A stretch of DNA of 64,000 bases from Sergeia podlipaevii (taxonomy: Eukaryota > Euglenozoa > Kinetoplastea > Trypanosomatida > Trypanosomatidae). Every line of letters starts with the position of its first letter. Within the stretch, counting starts at the first letter, position 1. Positions 52,601 through 61,500 of this stretch are shown piece after piece. The translations under genes and the position numbers were made by a program. The stretch is from NCBI GenBank assembly GCA_030849805.1, contig JASANZ010002242.1:34239-98238 (forward strand), read 5' to 3'. The notes under the pieces are model-generated. The model did not search any database. It saw only the letters and a list, made by a program, of their open reading frames with translations, and was not told the origin of the DNA.

Positions 52601-55600
52601 AGGACTCGAGTGCTGTTGGTAGCGCTGAAACTAATGCGTCCTTCAACGAGCACGGAATGTGCACCAATACCGAGGGTACCGCTAGCACCGCTGCTTCGCC
52701 CAGCGTGAGCAATATTTCTAAGAATACGCAAGAGATAGACAAGGCAGCAAGCAGGCAGCGCATGCAACAGCAGCAGCGATCTAGTACTGCTGGAAAAGCA
52801 CGTAATCACACCTCTGAAGACGAAACAGCATCAGCAGCGCCGGCGTCTTCCCCAGAGGATGCCTTTGGTATGGACATCAACGCCCCCGCACCGACTATCC
52901 CGATGAGGTACTTCATGCAAACCGCCTCTACACTTTCACCAACGGTGTGTGCTCTTAGCCTTATGTCACGATGCATCTTGTACGCTCGGCATGTGTGCGA
53001 TCGTGATGACGAAAGTCCCCCTCTGGCGGATAACGACTATCGCGCCTTCTGCGACCGCACATACGGTTCCTTAGAGAACAACGAGGACGTGATGCAGCAG
53101 CGGCGCAACGATGATGCGAACGTCGATGGCACAAAGGTTGGTATGGAGAAGAAGGGAGTGACTCCACAGCTTCAGGAGCAGGAGCACGAGGGGTGGTTTT
53201 ATGTAGTGATTGCCAATAGAGCTGTGGGAGCGTGCGAGCATGCTCAGGTGTGCTTTGGCAATCGAAAGTTTATCTTTGTTGCGTGTCAGGCGGATAGCGC
53301 AGACAGCGGCAGCGGAGGCGAAATTTACGCACCACATTTGAGTCGTACGAGCAGTACCACGGGGGGTGCAAGGAGCAGCCCTACCCGCCAGCGCTCTGCC
53401 TTGCAGTTTCTCTGTGGCCCACAGTACGTTAACGCTCGCACGCGTGATGGCTCACCATTTATGGGCAACTTCAAAAGTCCAACTGTTCTACAAGATTCAT
53501 TTTCCAATGAAGACGACAGGCACAACCCATCATTAGATCCGGTGTGGAGCCTGCATGTTCCCGAGTTCATTGTGATGCACTCTAGCTACTGCACTGCAGA
53601 CCTTCAGGCAGCAGCAAGCCAAGAATTAGGCTCTCCCTTTCTTCCTCCTGGCAGTACGGCAGCCAACACGCAGTATTTGATTGCCAATGACCGCGGCGCC
53701 ATCACAAACACAGCGAGAAGCGACGACAATGACGGCCTTACCCCTGCTGGTCCTCTTCATCCTTTTATGCTCTCTTCTTTTGAGCAGACCATTCTGATGC
53801 CTGTGGATAGTGGCCATGACGTGGACGGCTACCTCACCTCCATGCGAGCTGCTCTGCCTTGCGGGTCGCGCACGGTGACAGCCTTTGCCTCTGCTAGTGC
53901 CGCCTCGGCTATTACATCTGTGAAGAGTGCAGGTGGGAATATCTCAGCTAAGGTCAGCGAGACCGATACTGCGATGGAGCACACAGCCTCAGTCAGGCCT
54001 GCTACTTTAGAGTATAAAGATGTAGAAGGAAATGAAGAGGAGGAAGCACAAGCACGGCAAGAAGCGAGAGGGCCGGGAACAGCTGGAACTTCAGCGGCAA
54101 CGGCAACCGCAGAGACACAGGCGCACTATGATGTGGAGGAAGACACGTCCCCTACTGATGGGGATATGTCCTTCGCGATGGAGCTGTTTGCTCGATTACA
54201 CTTCTGGTGTCTGCGTGGTCAAGTCCGTGATTCCTTTTTGGCAGAGAACTCAGCAGTAGAGGAGGAGGACGACGACGATAAATTTCATGAAGTGAAGACA
54301 GGAGTGACAGTTGATAAGGGCGATGACTTTAGTGCTTCAAGGTTTGCGATGAATGCTACTGCAAGTAAGTCAGAGGAGGTAGTAGAAGAGGAAGGAAGAG
54401 AAGGCAAGACAAGAGAAAGGAGCGAGCTTGAGGATGGCGCAAACGATAATGCAGCAGCGAATATAGATGAAACCGCAGTGCGCATCACTCTCCCACTCAA
54501 GCTTCTCTACGCTGATGTAGGAGAGATCACTTTTGAAGCCCAGGAAGAGGAGGAGTCTCGCGAGGACGGTGGAGGCGGAGCGCGGAAGCCGTCTGCGCCA
54601 TACCCCCCGATCGAGGCCACCGCAAACTTCAGAGGTCAACAGCTTCTCTTTGAGGCACTGCTGGGAAGCACAGAGGTGGTGGTCTGCGCCGCCAGAGAGT
54701 CTCGATCACATAGTGGATGCCATGATCTGCTCCACACCGGCATGCCGCTTGGCCCAGGGGCTATGTACTCGTATCGCTCTACTGCTTCTCCTACGAGGTG
54801 GGGCACGGACGATAGCCGCGCTGATATGGAGGCAATGGGGACTCTCTCAGACGATGAGTCTAACCCCTTTGCGTTTGATCGCTATGAGCACTTGGCAGTG
54901 CAGGGCTCTGTGCGATGGAATCGTGGCGGCACTGCTGAAACAGCAGCAACAAAAGCAAGCCAAGAGCACAAGTCATCGTCGTCGTCACGGCAGTGTACGC
55001 GCGCGACTCCCCACGGTATGAATAAAAACTGTGATAGTTGCAACCGCCATGGGGGAACGAGTACACATGGCATTGATGAGGATGAGGAGGAAGAAGCACG
55101 GAGAGCGGCAACAAGTTGGTACACCTACAAAACTCTCTCCCCATACGAGGAGCGGCTGCGTCGTACAGAGCGGCTAAAGAACGAGTTCCGCCTAGCTCGT
55201 TCTTCTCGCCTGGATGCGCTGCTGGTGGATAGTGTTCAATGCAAACCAATTGCCGCCCTCATCTTCGAGCAGTTTCATATCCCTGCAGTGGGGAGTATTG
55301 ACGCCGCGGGCGTTGGGGGCACGGAGGCGGTGAAGTCCTCACGTTTTATTCTCACCTCCTTTTCTTTTTATATATCACCCCTGTGGAACTATCTGAGGCA
55401 GGGGAAGATGGTACTGGTGGACATGGATCGCACAATTGTGGACAACGCGGTAACCCCACTGCCGGAGGAGCAGATGCGTAGGCAACTGTTTGATATGAAG
55501 CAACAAGCACAGCATCAAGGGGGGAAGCGGCCATCGTCGCGAGCGCGGAGCCTCGGCTCAGAGGACGCAGAGAAGAACAGAGGAGTTACCACTGAGGGAA

Positions 55601-58428
55601 GAGAAACTTCCAAAGCAAGGGAACAACACAGCCGAGGGTGTCACGACGGCAGCAGCTGCCGCTGCGTCGAATCACGCCGCCACCGCCGTGCTAGAGGCGA
55701 GGTGGTGAAATACCACAGTGCGTACCGTGATGTGGTGGCTCTCGTTGAGGATGGCATTGCTGAGCGTGACCCAGCAACAGCAAAGTCAACACAGCAGCAG
55801 CAGCAGCAGGAGCAGGAGCACAAACTGGAGAGCGACAATGAGGCAGCTGATACACAAGGAAAGAAGCAATGCGACATCGACACGTCTATCTCAAGGTTTT
55901 ACTCAGTTCACTATGATGTCAGTTATCCCATTACATACTACGTGGGGAAGGGATCTGCGGGGGCGGTGCCTGACACCACGCAGCCACCCTGTTCAGAGGT
56001 GATCTACGTTCGCCCGGGCATGCGTGAGTTTCTCTATACAGTGTCTATTCAATGGGGTATTCCACTTGTACTCGTGACCAAATCTACGCGGCTGCGTACG
56101 GAAGCTATTCTCTCCCAAGTGCTCGATCCTTATCACATATTGTTTCCTGATTACAAGCAACACGTGGTGGCGGTAGATCAGCTCTCGCGCATGGCACGCA
56201 GCTTTCATGAAGGTGACGATAAGGACAGCGGCAACTGTGACGTCACCAGTGGCTTGCTAGGGCCTCTTAAGGCGGATGGTGGTGGTGGTGGTGGCGAGGA
56301 CACGAGCCATGGTGTATGGGCACAGACGAGGCAGCGGCGGCGCCAACTTATGGAGTCGAAGAAGTCTGCGTGTGATGTCATCCGCCTATATGATGGCTTT
56401 CATACGTTTTGCTCACGTGACGAGATGCGTCGTGCGGTGCTTGCTACTGCGTTGTCCAGAACTGCTAGAGGAATCACCGCTCGCAGTGCTGGTGGTGGTC
56501 TTGACGGTAAAACAACCGACATTCTACGCGTGTTTGCCTTTGGACGCTCTCGATACGCCAAGAGAACCAGTCCTCGGAGTGGTATAGTCCGCAGTGTTGC
56601 GATTATAGACGACGCGCCTCAAGTGTGGATTGAGCAGGACTGGCCTTCCACAGTACCAGTGGCTCCGTACACTTTGTCTCGCGTAGACCCCCGCGCGTAC
56701 CTTGACCCCAATGGCCTTGTTGGCTCTCTGGTGCTGTCGTGTCTGTACGGCGCGCGATGCTTTGTGTGCCCTTCTCTTTTTCTCGAGCCTTCACAGGAGC
56801 AGAAGGGGCAACAGAAGGCTGATGACACTGTCTCCCGTGAGGATGTTACCACACTTCGATGGCCACATTGCGTGTGCTGCTGTCCTCCCTCGCATCGCAT
56901 CCATGCTGTGCCACACTCTCTGACAGCAGGTTCATTCAATCCTGGTATGGTTGGGGCTGCCCTTACAAATGAAAGGGACACTGGCGTCACGCTGAGGGCG
57001 GCTTCACCGCTTGTAGAAGAAGAGGAAGAAGGAGGCGAAGCAGAGGCAACGAGAGACTATGGAGAGATACTGAGAGATCCTTTAAGGGCGGAGAAAAGCT
57101 CCCGCTTGCCACACTTCGTATCAAGAGATATCTCTTTCCCTAACGGCGCTCACCGAAGATTTAAGCTTGGAGATACCATCGTTGAACCTGTGACCACTTC
57201 ATCTTCATCCCCCTTTAGCAGGAGCACAGGCAGCAGGAGCACAAGCAGCAGGAGCACAGGCAGCAGGAGCACAAGCAGCAGGAGCACAAGCTCATTTTCT
57301 ACCTCCACTGCATCTACGGTGGACGGGTATGGAGAGTGGGGAAGCGGTGCTGTTGAGGAGGAGGCGAAGGAGGAGGAGACAGTGGATGCTTCCGATGGCA
57401 TTGCACCCATGAGGCAGCTCGACACATCTACTGCTCATGCTACTTCAGACCACCGTGCTCAAGGAGCACCACGGAGGGACCAGGATCGGGCAGGTCCTCA
57501 GCTCTCCCAACTGCTGGACAGTGATGACGCATATTCGTTTCAAACAAACTCCACACAGGGAGCAAGAGATGGCGATGGCGACTCCGACCGCGTTGCAGTG
57601 GTGGCAGAGTCACAAAATGAGAAATGCAGTGGCGCCGCTTCCTCTCGGTCAAAGCATGTGAGCAGCAATGATAGCCGTGATAGCCTCCTACTTTTGAGAC
57701 AGCACGCGGACCGCCATCACCAGCGCCATCATCGTCATGCCCACCATCACTATTGCCGCGAACAGGAGCCTCCTCACACCCCAAACTCGTTTCTTTTGTC
57801 GAAAATTGGCGAGTCTGCGCTTTTGAACTCTTCCTATGGATGCCAGCATTCTTATCAGTTTCCTTCCCCACATCAGAGCCTTATCACTACTATACCAGTA
57901 GTGGAGGAGACAAATGGGGGGTACGGTAGGGAGGAGGATAGCGAGCAGCAGCAGCAGTTTGCGTATGTACAACCTCACCCCTTTCAGCAAGACGCGGCTG
58001 GGTCCTCACACACCGCAGCTCGGCATCAAGGCAGCAGCGAAGTAGAAGAGGAGGAGGAAGGCGGACGAAAGATAGCGTTGTTGTCTCAGAACCCTGTTGG
58101 TGACGGGGAGGACATGCAGCAGCTCGTCACTGCGATGCGGCCAGTTTCGACGGCGTGGTGGACTGGCGATGTTGAGGATGTGACGCCGGTGATAGTGCCT
58201 TCTACAGGCAGCGATGTGTGCACTACAGACTTGCATGCTGGCAGCTCAGTGACGAAAAGCGATGATGTTACTGCTGCCGTTGCTGATACCTGTAGAACCA
58301 GCGCAGGGAATCACGATCCGTCTGTGCAGTGTTCCAATACGGAGCAGAGTAATGACGATGTCAACCGCACACCACAGCACAAAGGCCAATGGGCGGTGGA
58401 GGACGTTGAAGACGTTGTGCCGCTATAA
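49678..58428 (+). CDS. Giant protein with FCP1-like (DxDxT) phosphatase domain
   Basis: The protein has 2916 residues, mostly low-complexity Ser, Glu, Gln, His and Thr runs. Residues ~1890-2340 hold an FCP1/SCP-type HAD phosphatase domain. Motif 1 is VLVDMDRTIVDN, with the predicted nucleophile Asp1915, general acid Asp1917 and Thr1919. Near 2111 come VRPGMREFLYTVSIQWG and LVLVTKSTRLRTEAI, the motif-2 strand, then LDPYHILFPDY. The acidic motif IIDDAPQVW has Asp2311 and Asp2312, resembling the DDR-DVW of FCP1. About 190 low-complexity residues are inserted after motif 1. No BRCT domain is seen downstream. FCP1 removes phosphate from the RNA polymerase II CTD; the substrate here is uncertain. 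A SRSTG/SRSTS repeat lies in the tail. Confidence 0.85.
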   Translation: MSARKGPRRDATAAAPSDVKEDLNSPALPPRITSSLFASTHDNLSSYISPPFHLKRPQSLFLHSIATAAPASAQSSVLINENEASLASSAQDAPPPHHGPSGDLHDVDGSDDGEDAYCGRGAGSLGVRPDGSSAEDPHQTSTSRNVSHAPKERPSHEMKDKPFHSSSGTGGSRSLALMGTQTQCMTVSTRRLQLLCFVLAELSSASTLLEDYTRGMLNIAHRLVAAWQAAMVAAAAKHKCDYWLKVAAAEKVRRFLKRQRQRQPPPPPPQQQRYRKANAASSASASAISKKWRTTRRHGTNVCHSSPMSSCRSSMSSLPNAEEEEEEEEIVEAGAKSKIHAVNSARGTQETSSTSPHNISLTSSNLQLEKGRKRRPLPTHTRHSRTHGLSATTSSLRQGKLLQQLHQQHATYDHSHIPRRLRHAFSHCRHREDAVATHVESLRRVIVNALFQQFLNVAVDVSINDLVLYHWLRRGAKKTEMASDLSEMTAAEQQVLQELQQHSQERREEGKNGERTRERSTGATCEFSNIVGDKGNRETQEVQRSTPPPSMSRDRCNEAFNANVLSSTIATEGKVTSNISSSSSPVRQHRGEEEEEEKKRRDRDAGGSSWVMTPCCDEEEEEEKREKVKSATNGVQESAAVKIEPIALLTDGDEAESGNRHAYIGRATQLCTQMHDTDTLLTPPFQSFFACPTPRSRIQKGAGLARSGKESASTPSPNQRQLSRCVGEEDPGSVPSPCYGVTGSCTHSQSAGLSVYPRSSCSMPESFSHLQLLQQQHSTLSSGSKGPSSGFTPVPMGHGVRPGTHGGRYNRSSNVRSSDETTVADLSDAITAARLRSSANALKPSQLASDMELPRHGAAGSDSSLTRSLQQSVTLTSSQVRLLRGLRREMQTTEDRFRDLSDIDEGEGVCDDDEGDSVKASAKDRDASLNDTRLENAEEEQKTRIYIDTSTAATAAATNLRDQDSCLGLKRARAEDSSAVGSAETNASFNEHGMCTNTEGTASTAASPSVSNISKNTQEIDKAASRQRMQQQQRSSTAGKARNHTSEDETASAAPASSPEDAFGMDINAPAPTIPMRYFMQTASTLSPTVCALSLMSRCILYARHVCDRDDESPPLADNDYRAFCDRTYGSLENNEDVMQQRRNDDANVDGTKVGMEKKGVTPQLQEQEHEGWFYVVIANRAVGACEHAQVCFGNRKFIFVACQADSADSGSGGEIYAPHLSRTSSTTGGARSSPTRQRSALQFLCGPQYVNARTRDGSPFMGNFKSPTVLQDSFSNEDDRHNPSLDPVWSLHVPEFIVMHSSYCTADLQAAASQELGSPFLPPGSTAANTQYLIANDRGAITNTARSDDNDGLTPAGPLHPFMLSSFEQTILMPVDSGHDVDGYLTSMRAALPCGSRTVTAFASASAASAITSVKSAGGNISAKVSETDTAMEHTASVRPATLEYKDVEGNEEEEAQARQEARGPGTAGTSAATATAETQAHYDVEEDTSPTDGDMSFAMELFARLHFWCLRGQVRDSFLAENSAVEEEDDDDKFHEVKTGVTVDKGDDFSASRFAMNATASKSEEVVEEEGREGKTRERSELEDGANDNAAANIDETAVRITLPLKLLYADVGEITFEAQEEEESREDGGGGARKPSAPYPPIEATANFRGQQLLFEALLGSTEVVVCAARESRSHSGCHDLLHTGMPLGPGAMYSYRSTASPTRWGTDDSRADMEAMGTLSDDESNPFAFDRYEHLAVQGSVRWNRGGTAETAATKASQEHKSSSSSRQCTRATPHGMNKNCDSCNRHGGTSTHGIDEDEEEEARRAATSWYTYKTLSPYEERLRRTERLKNEFRLARSSRLDALLVDSVQCKPIAALIFEQFHIPAVGSIDAAGVGGTEAVKSSRFILTSFSFYISPLWNYLRQGKMVLVDMDRTIVDNAVTPLPEEQMRRQLFDMKQQAQHQGGKRPSSRARSLGSEDAEKNRGVTTEGRETSKAREQHSRGCHDGSSCRCVESRRHRRARGEVVKYHSAYRDVVALVEDGIAERDPATAKSTQQQQQQEQEHKLESDNEAADTQGKKQCDIDTSISRFYSVHYDVSYPITYYVGKGSAGAVPDTTQPPCSEVIYVRPGMREFLYTVSIQWGIPLVLVTKSTRLRTEAILSQVLDPYHILFPDYKQHVVAVDQLSRMARSFHEGDDKDSGNCDVTSGLLGPLKADGGGGGGEDTSHGVWAQTRQRRRQLMESKKSACDVIRLYDGFHTFCSRDEMRRAVLATALSRTARGITARSAGGGLDGKTTDILRVFAFGRSRYAKRTSPRSGIVRSVAIIDDAPQVWIEQDWPSTVPVAPYTLSRVDPRAYLDPNGLVGSLVLSCLYGARCFVCPSLFLEPSQEQKGQQKADDTVSREDVTTLRWPHCVCCCPPSHRIHAVPHSLTAGSFNPGMVGAALTNERDTGVTLRAASPLVEEEEEGGEAEATRDYGEILRDPLRAEKSSRLPHFVSRDISFPNGAHRRFKLGDTIVEPVTTSSSSPFSRSTGSRSTSSRSTGSRSTSSRSTSSFSTSTASTVDGYGEWGSGAVEEEAKEEETVDASDGIAPMRQLDTSTAHATSDHRAQGAPRRDQDRAGPQLSQLLDSDDAYSFQTNSTQGARDGDGDSDRVAVVAESQNEKCSGAASSRSKHVSSNDSRDSLLLLRQHADRHHQRHHRHAHHHYCREQEPPHTPNSFLLSKIGESALLNSSYGCQHSYQFPSPHQSLITTIPVVEETNGGYGREEDSEQQQQFAYVQPHPFQQDAAGSSHTAARHQGSSEVEEEEEGGRKIALLSQNPVGDGEDMQQLVTAMRPVSTAWWTGDVEDVTPVIVPSTGSDVCTTDLHAGSSVTKSDDVTAAVADTCRTSAGNHDPSVQCSNTEQSNDDVNRTPQHKGQWAVEDVEDVVPL
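57217..57291 (+). repeat. 15-bp tandem repeat encoding SRST(G/S)
   Basis: Five in-frame 15-base units encode SRSTG or SRSTS in the C-terminal tail of the FCP1-like protein. Units are nearly identical, indicating recent slippage; the serines and threonines could be phosphorylation sites. Confidence 0.92.
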
Positions 58429-58775
58429 AAGAGAAAAAATATGTTGCAGAAATCAAGCAACGTAGAAGATGAACTTTCAGTGATTGCAGTGTAGAAGACT
58501 GCTGGTGCACACTTCCTTTTTGTGAATTTTGCATTACGAGATACATATATATATATATATTTTTACACACGGGAGCATTTTCAAAAAAAATAATCTCAAA
58601 CCAATCTATTTTTCACTTTTTTTTTCTTTCTTTATTATTATTATTATTACTATTACTATTATATAATGTAATGTTTAGGATTTCTAATCATCTATCTCTC
58701 ATTCACGTTCATACACATACACACACGTCCTTTTTTGTATATATATATATGTGTATATCATAGGTTGCAGCCAAA
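58429..58775 (+). other. Short intergenic region
   Basis: No gene is seen. It contains a (TA)n run near 58547-58560 and an ATT run near 58632-58648. Candidate acceptors are AG at 58762-58763 or 58769-58770, a few bases before the next ATG; the pyrimidine tract is weak. Confidence 0.45.
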
Positions 58776-60179
58776 ATGCGCTCCTTGTCACGAAGAGGTC
58801 TCACACCCTCCTCCTTCTCTTTCTTTTATTCTTTATCTATGCCTTTGGGTCTGTTGCATAGTGGCAATAGCGGCAGAGTGAGCAGTAGTGGAGGTGGAGG
58901 CGGACCTTTCTGTCTCACTCCAGTGCGTTTCGCAACAAACTTACACGCTAGTGAGATGTCCACGCCGGACAGGGCCACGGTCACATCGAAGAACAGAAAG
59001 GAGTTTCAGACGCCGTTGTGCACCGAGCTGATCAACAAGGTGGTTGCACAAGGATACTATCCCATGACGCAGTTTATTAAGGACTGTCTCACCCATCCCC
59101 AGTATGGCTACTATGCTGCAAAGCGAAATGTCATTGGTAGCGATAAGGCTGATTTCATCACTGCTGCGGAGATTGCCTTTTTTGGTGACATTTTTGCAGC
59201 ATGGCTGATGGACACATGGCAGAAGATGGGAACTCCCCGAGTGATCCATCTTGTGGAGCTTGGTCCTGGCAAGGGCACACTCATGAAGACGATGCTGACG
59301 CAGATACGCTACTCGAATCCTCACTTTCTTCACTTCTTGCAGATTCACCTGGTGGAGGTTGGTGCAGCGAGACGTGAGGAGCAGAAGAACGCACTTGCGG
59401 AGTTTCAGACAGCACAGGGGAAGATCAAGTGGTGGATGGATATTGATTCCATACCCTTTTCATTGGAGCCCACTATTTTCATCGCAAACGAGTTTTTTGA
59501 CGCCTTGCCAGTGGCCCAATTTCGGTTCACAGAGCGTGGATGGGTCGAGACGTGTGTGGAGGTGGACGATGACCCCGCCAACGAAGCTCATTTTCGACTT
59601 GTAAGTGCACCTTCTGGGTCCATGTCGGCGTACTTGATTCCAGATGAGATTCGAAAGAATGGAAGGCTGGGCGACTGCATCGAGGTGAACGCAGTGGGCA
59701 TGCAGACGATGGAGACGATAATGCGAAGGATGATTGACTGCCAGAAGGCGGCGTGCCTGATCATTGACTATGGCAAGGATGAGAACATGCAGAGCACTCT
59801 GCGTGGCATTCGTGGACATCGCTTTGTGAATCCTTTGCTCTCCCCTGGTGAGGTTGACTTATCCAGCTGGGTGGCATTTAACCAACTCCGCTGGGCCCTA
59901 GAGCGTCTTGAAATTGCGCGGCGAAACCTCAAATGGTTCCCTGTACTCACTCAACATGATTTTCTGCAGTTGAATGGCATTGATGTGCGACTTGCACACG
60001 TTGTGAAGGACGAGGAGACAAAGAGCGCGATGAAGATACTGCAAAACTACCGACGCTTAATGGATAAAGAAGAGATGGGTGAGAGCTATAAGGTTTTTGC
60101 GGTGCAGACCCGTAACTTCCCAAGTGTAGCGCCGTTCTTTGCTGAGATGCCGCTTCCCCCGCTTCCTGTGCGTGGGTAA
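58776..60179 (+). CDS. NDUFAF7: MidA/NDUFAF7-type mitochondrial methyltransferase
   Basis: The protein has 467 residues. It belongs to the SAM-dependent methyltransferase family DUF185. NDUFAF7 methylates an arginine of the complex I subunit NDUFS2 and is needed for complex I assembly. Family landmarks are clear: YYPMTQFIKDCLTHPQYGYY, then DFITAAEIAFFGDIFAAW, the SAM-binding VELGPGKGTLM at about 160-170, IANEFFDALPVAQF, and CLIIDYGKDE. The ~60-residue N-terminal extension starts MRSLSRRG and lacks acidic residues, a probable mitochondrial presequence. A later in-frame ATG (MSTPDRATV) could be an alternative start without it. The gene is complete with all expected motifs. The target here is inferred from the family. 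Confidence 0.92.
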   Translation: MRSLSRRGLTPSSFSFFYSLSMPLGLLHSGNSGRVSSSGGGGGPFCLTPVRFATNLHASEMSTPDRATVTSKNRKEFQTPLCTELINKVVAQGYYPMTQFIKDCLTHPQYGYYAAKRNVIGSDKADFITAAEIAFFGDIFAAWLMDTWQKMGTPRVIHLVELGPGKGTLMKTMLTQIRYSNPHFLHFLQIHLVEVGAARREEQKNALAEFQTAQGKIKWWMDIDSIPFSLEPTIFIANEFFDALPVAQFRFTERGWVETCVEVDDDPANEAHFRLVSAPSGSMSAYLIPDEIRKNGRLGDCIEVNAVGMQTMETIMRRMIDCQKAACLIIDYGKDENMQSTLRGIRGHRFVNPLLSPGEVDLSSWVAFNQLRWALERLEIARRNLKWFPVLTQHDFLQLNGIDVRLAHVVKDEETKSAMKILQNYRRLMDKEEMGESYKVFAVQTRNFPSVAPFFAEMPLPPLPVRG

Positions 60180-61500
60180 GACCGCACCAAGGATAAAGAT
60201 CTGCACATACGTACACACACACACACGGAGAAACGGCTTTTTGGTGGAGGCGGAGAGGCTTTTTTTTTCTCATGTATGGGATTGCTGTCACTAATTGAGA
60301 GAAGTGAGAAGTTGTGTGGGAAGGAGGGGGGAGAATGAGGGGGGAGGGGAGTGGGGGACGCAAAAAGGTTCCCCTTTTTCTTTATATTATAATTGTTTTT
60401 TTATTGTATTTGTGTTGCATTCATATTCAGTGCTGTATTGCGAGCACACTCAATCACTATCGTTTCCTACCTTTAAGCAGTTGTTTTCATCATACATACA
60501 TATACATTTGAACGTTCCCTGTTACACTCATACACAACAAAACATATTCTATTTGAGGGAAAGTAGACCGAATGTATGTGGAATCTTACATTTATTTCCA
60601 TACAAGTAATTCACTTCGTTCACTACCACAAGCAGAGGAAGGGCACTCGTGATGCTCAAGCGAGCGACCTTTTTTTTGTTATGTTACATTATCTGAGCAA
60701 CGACTACTGCTACTATCATACCTCACTTTTTCTCTTTCATCTTTAATATATCTTGCTATAATAGTAGGTCTAGTTTGCTAACTGTGTTTGCGTTTTTTTT
60801 TTTTTTTGCTGTTGTATTACTTTTACTGAGACATTCATACGTGAGACCAAAGAGAGGTGAGAGAAACTTGCTGTTTTTTTTTGTGTGTGTAGCGATTGAC
60901 GATCATAGTATTGTCATTAATTTGTTATTTTTTTTTCCTTACCTCGTTTTCATAGCGCACTTTTAACTTGTTTAGGTGCAAAGGGGGAGAGAGAGAAAGT
61001 AAGAAAAGAAGGTGGAGGGAGCTTTTACACGTTTGTAGAAAACGCAGACAAGAAGAATTTTTTTTTTTTTTTAAAGTTGAATCTTTGTTATTATTATCAT
61101 TATTTTTGCCTTTTAGCTTTCTCACATCAGTGATTCCTATTAGGAGTCTTGAGTAAGCTATAATTTCTGTTGTGTACAGATATATATATATATATATATA
61201 TATATATTGACGAGATTCTTTGGACACTTGCAGTGGGGCATAGGGATCCCCTTCCCTTTTTTTTTGTTGGCTATCTACACACATATCACAGTCAAGCACA
61301 CTCAAGCTGAACCTTGTGTGTGTATGTATGTGTGTGTATGTGTGTGTGCGCAGAGATAAATAAAAGAGACGACATATCGGCATACAGAAGGAAAGAATAG
61401 GAAGGAAGAGAGAGAGAGGCAGAAGAAGGCCTCTCCCATTTATTTCTGTAATATATAAAGAACACACACACACCACCATAATAGCATTCATCTCGCAATC
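60180..61500 (+). other. 1.3-kb intergenic region, no gene seen
   Basis: AT-rich with poly-T runs, a (TA)n run at about 61179-61207 and a TG-rich stretch at about 61316-61350. A pyrimidine-rich segment at about 61430-61447 followed by AG at 61459-61460 is the candidate acceptor, 41 nt before the next ATG. Confidence 0.55.
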
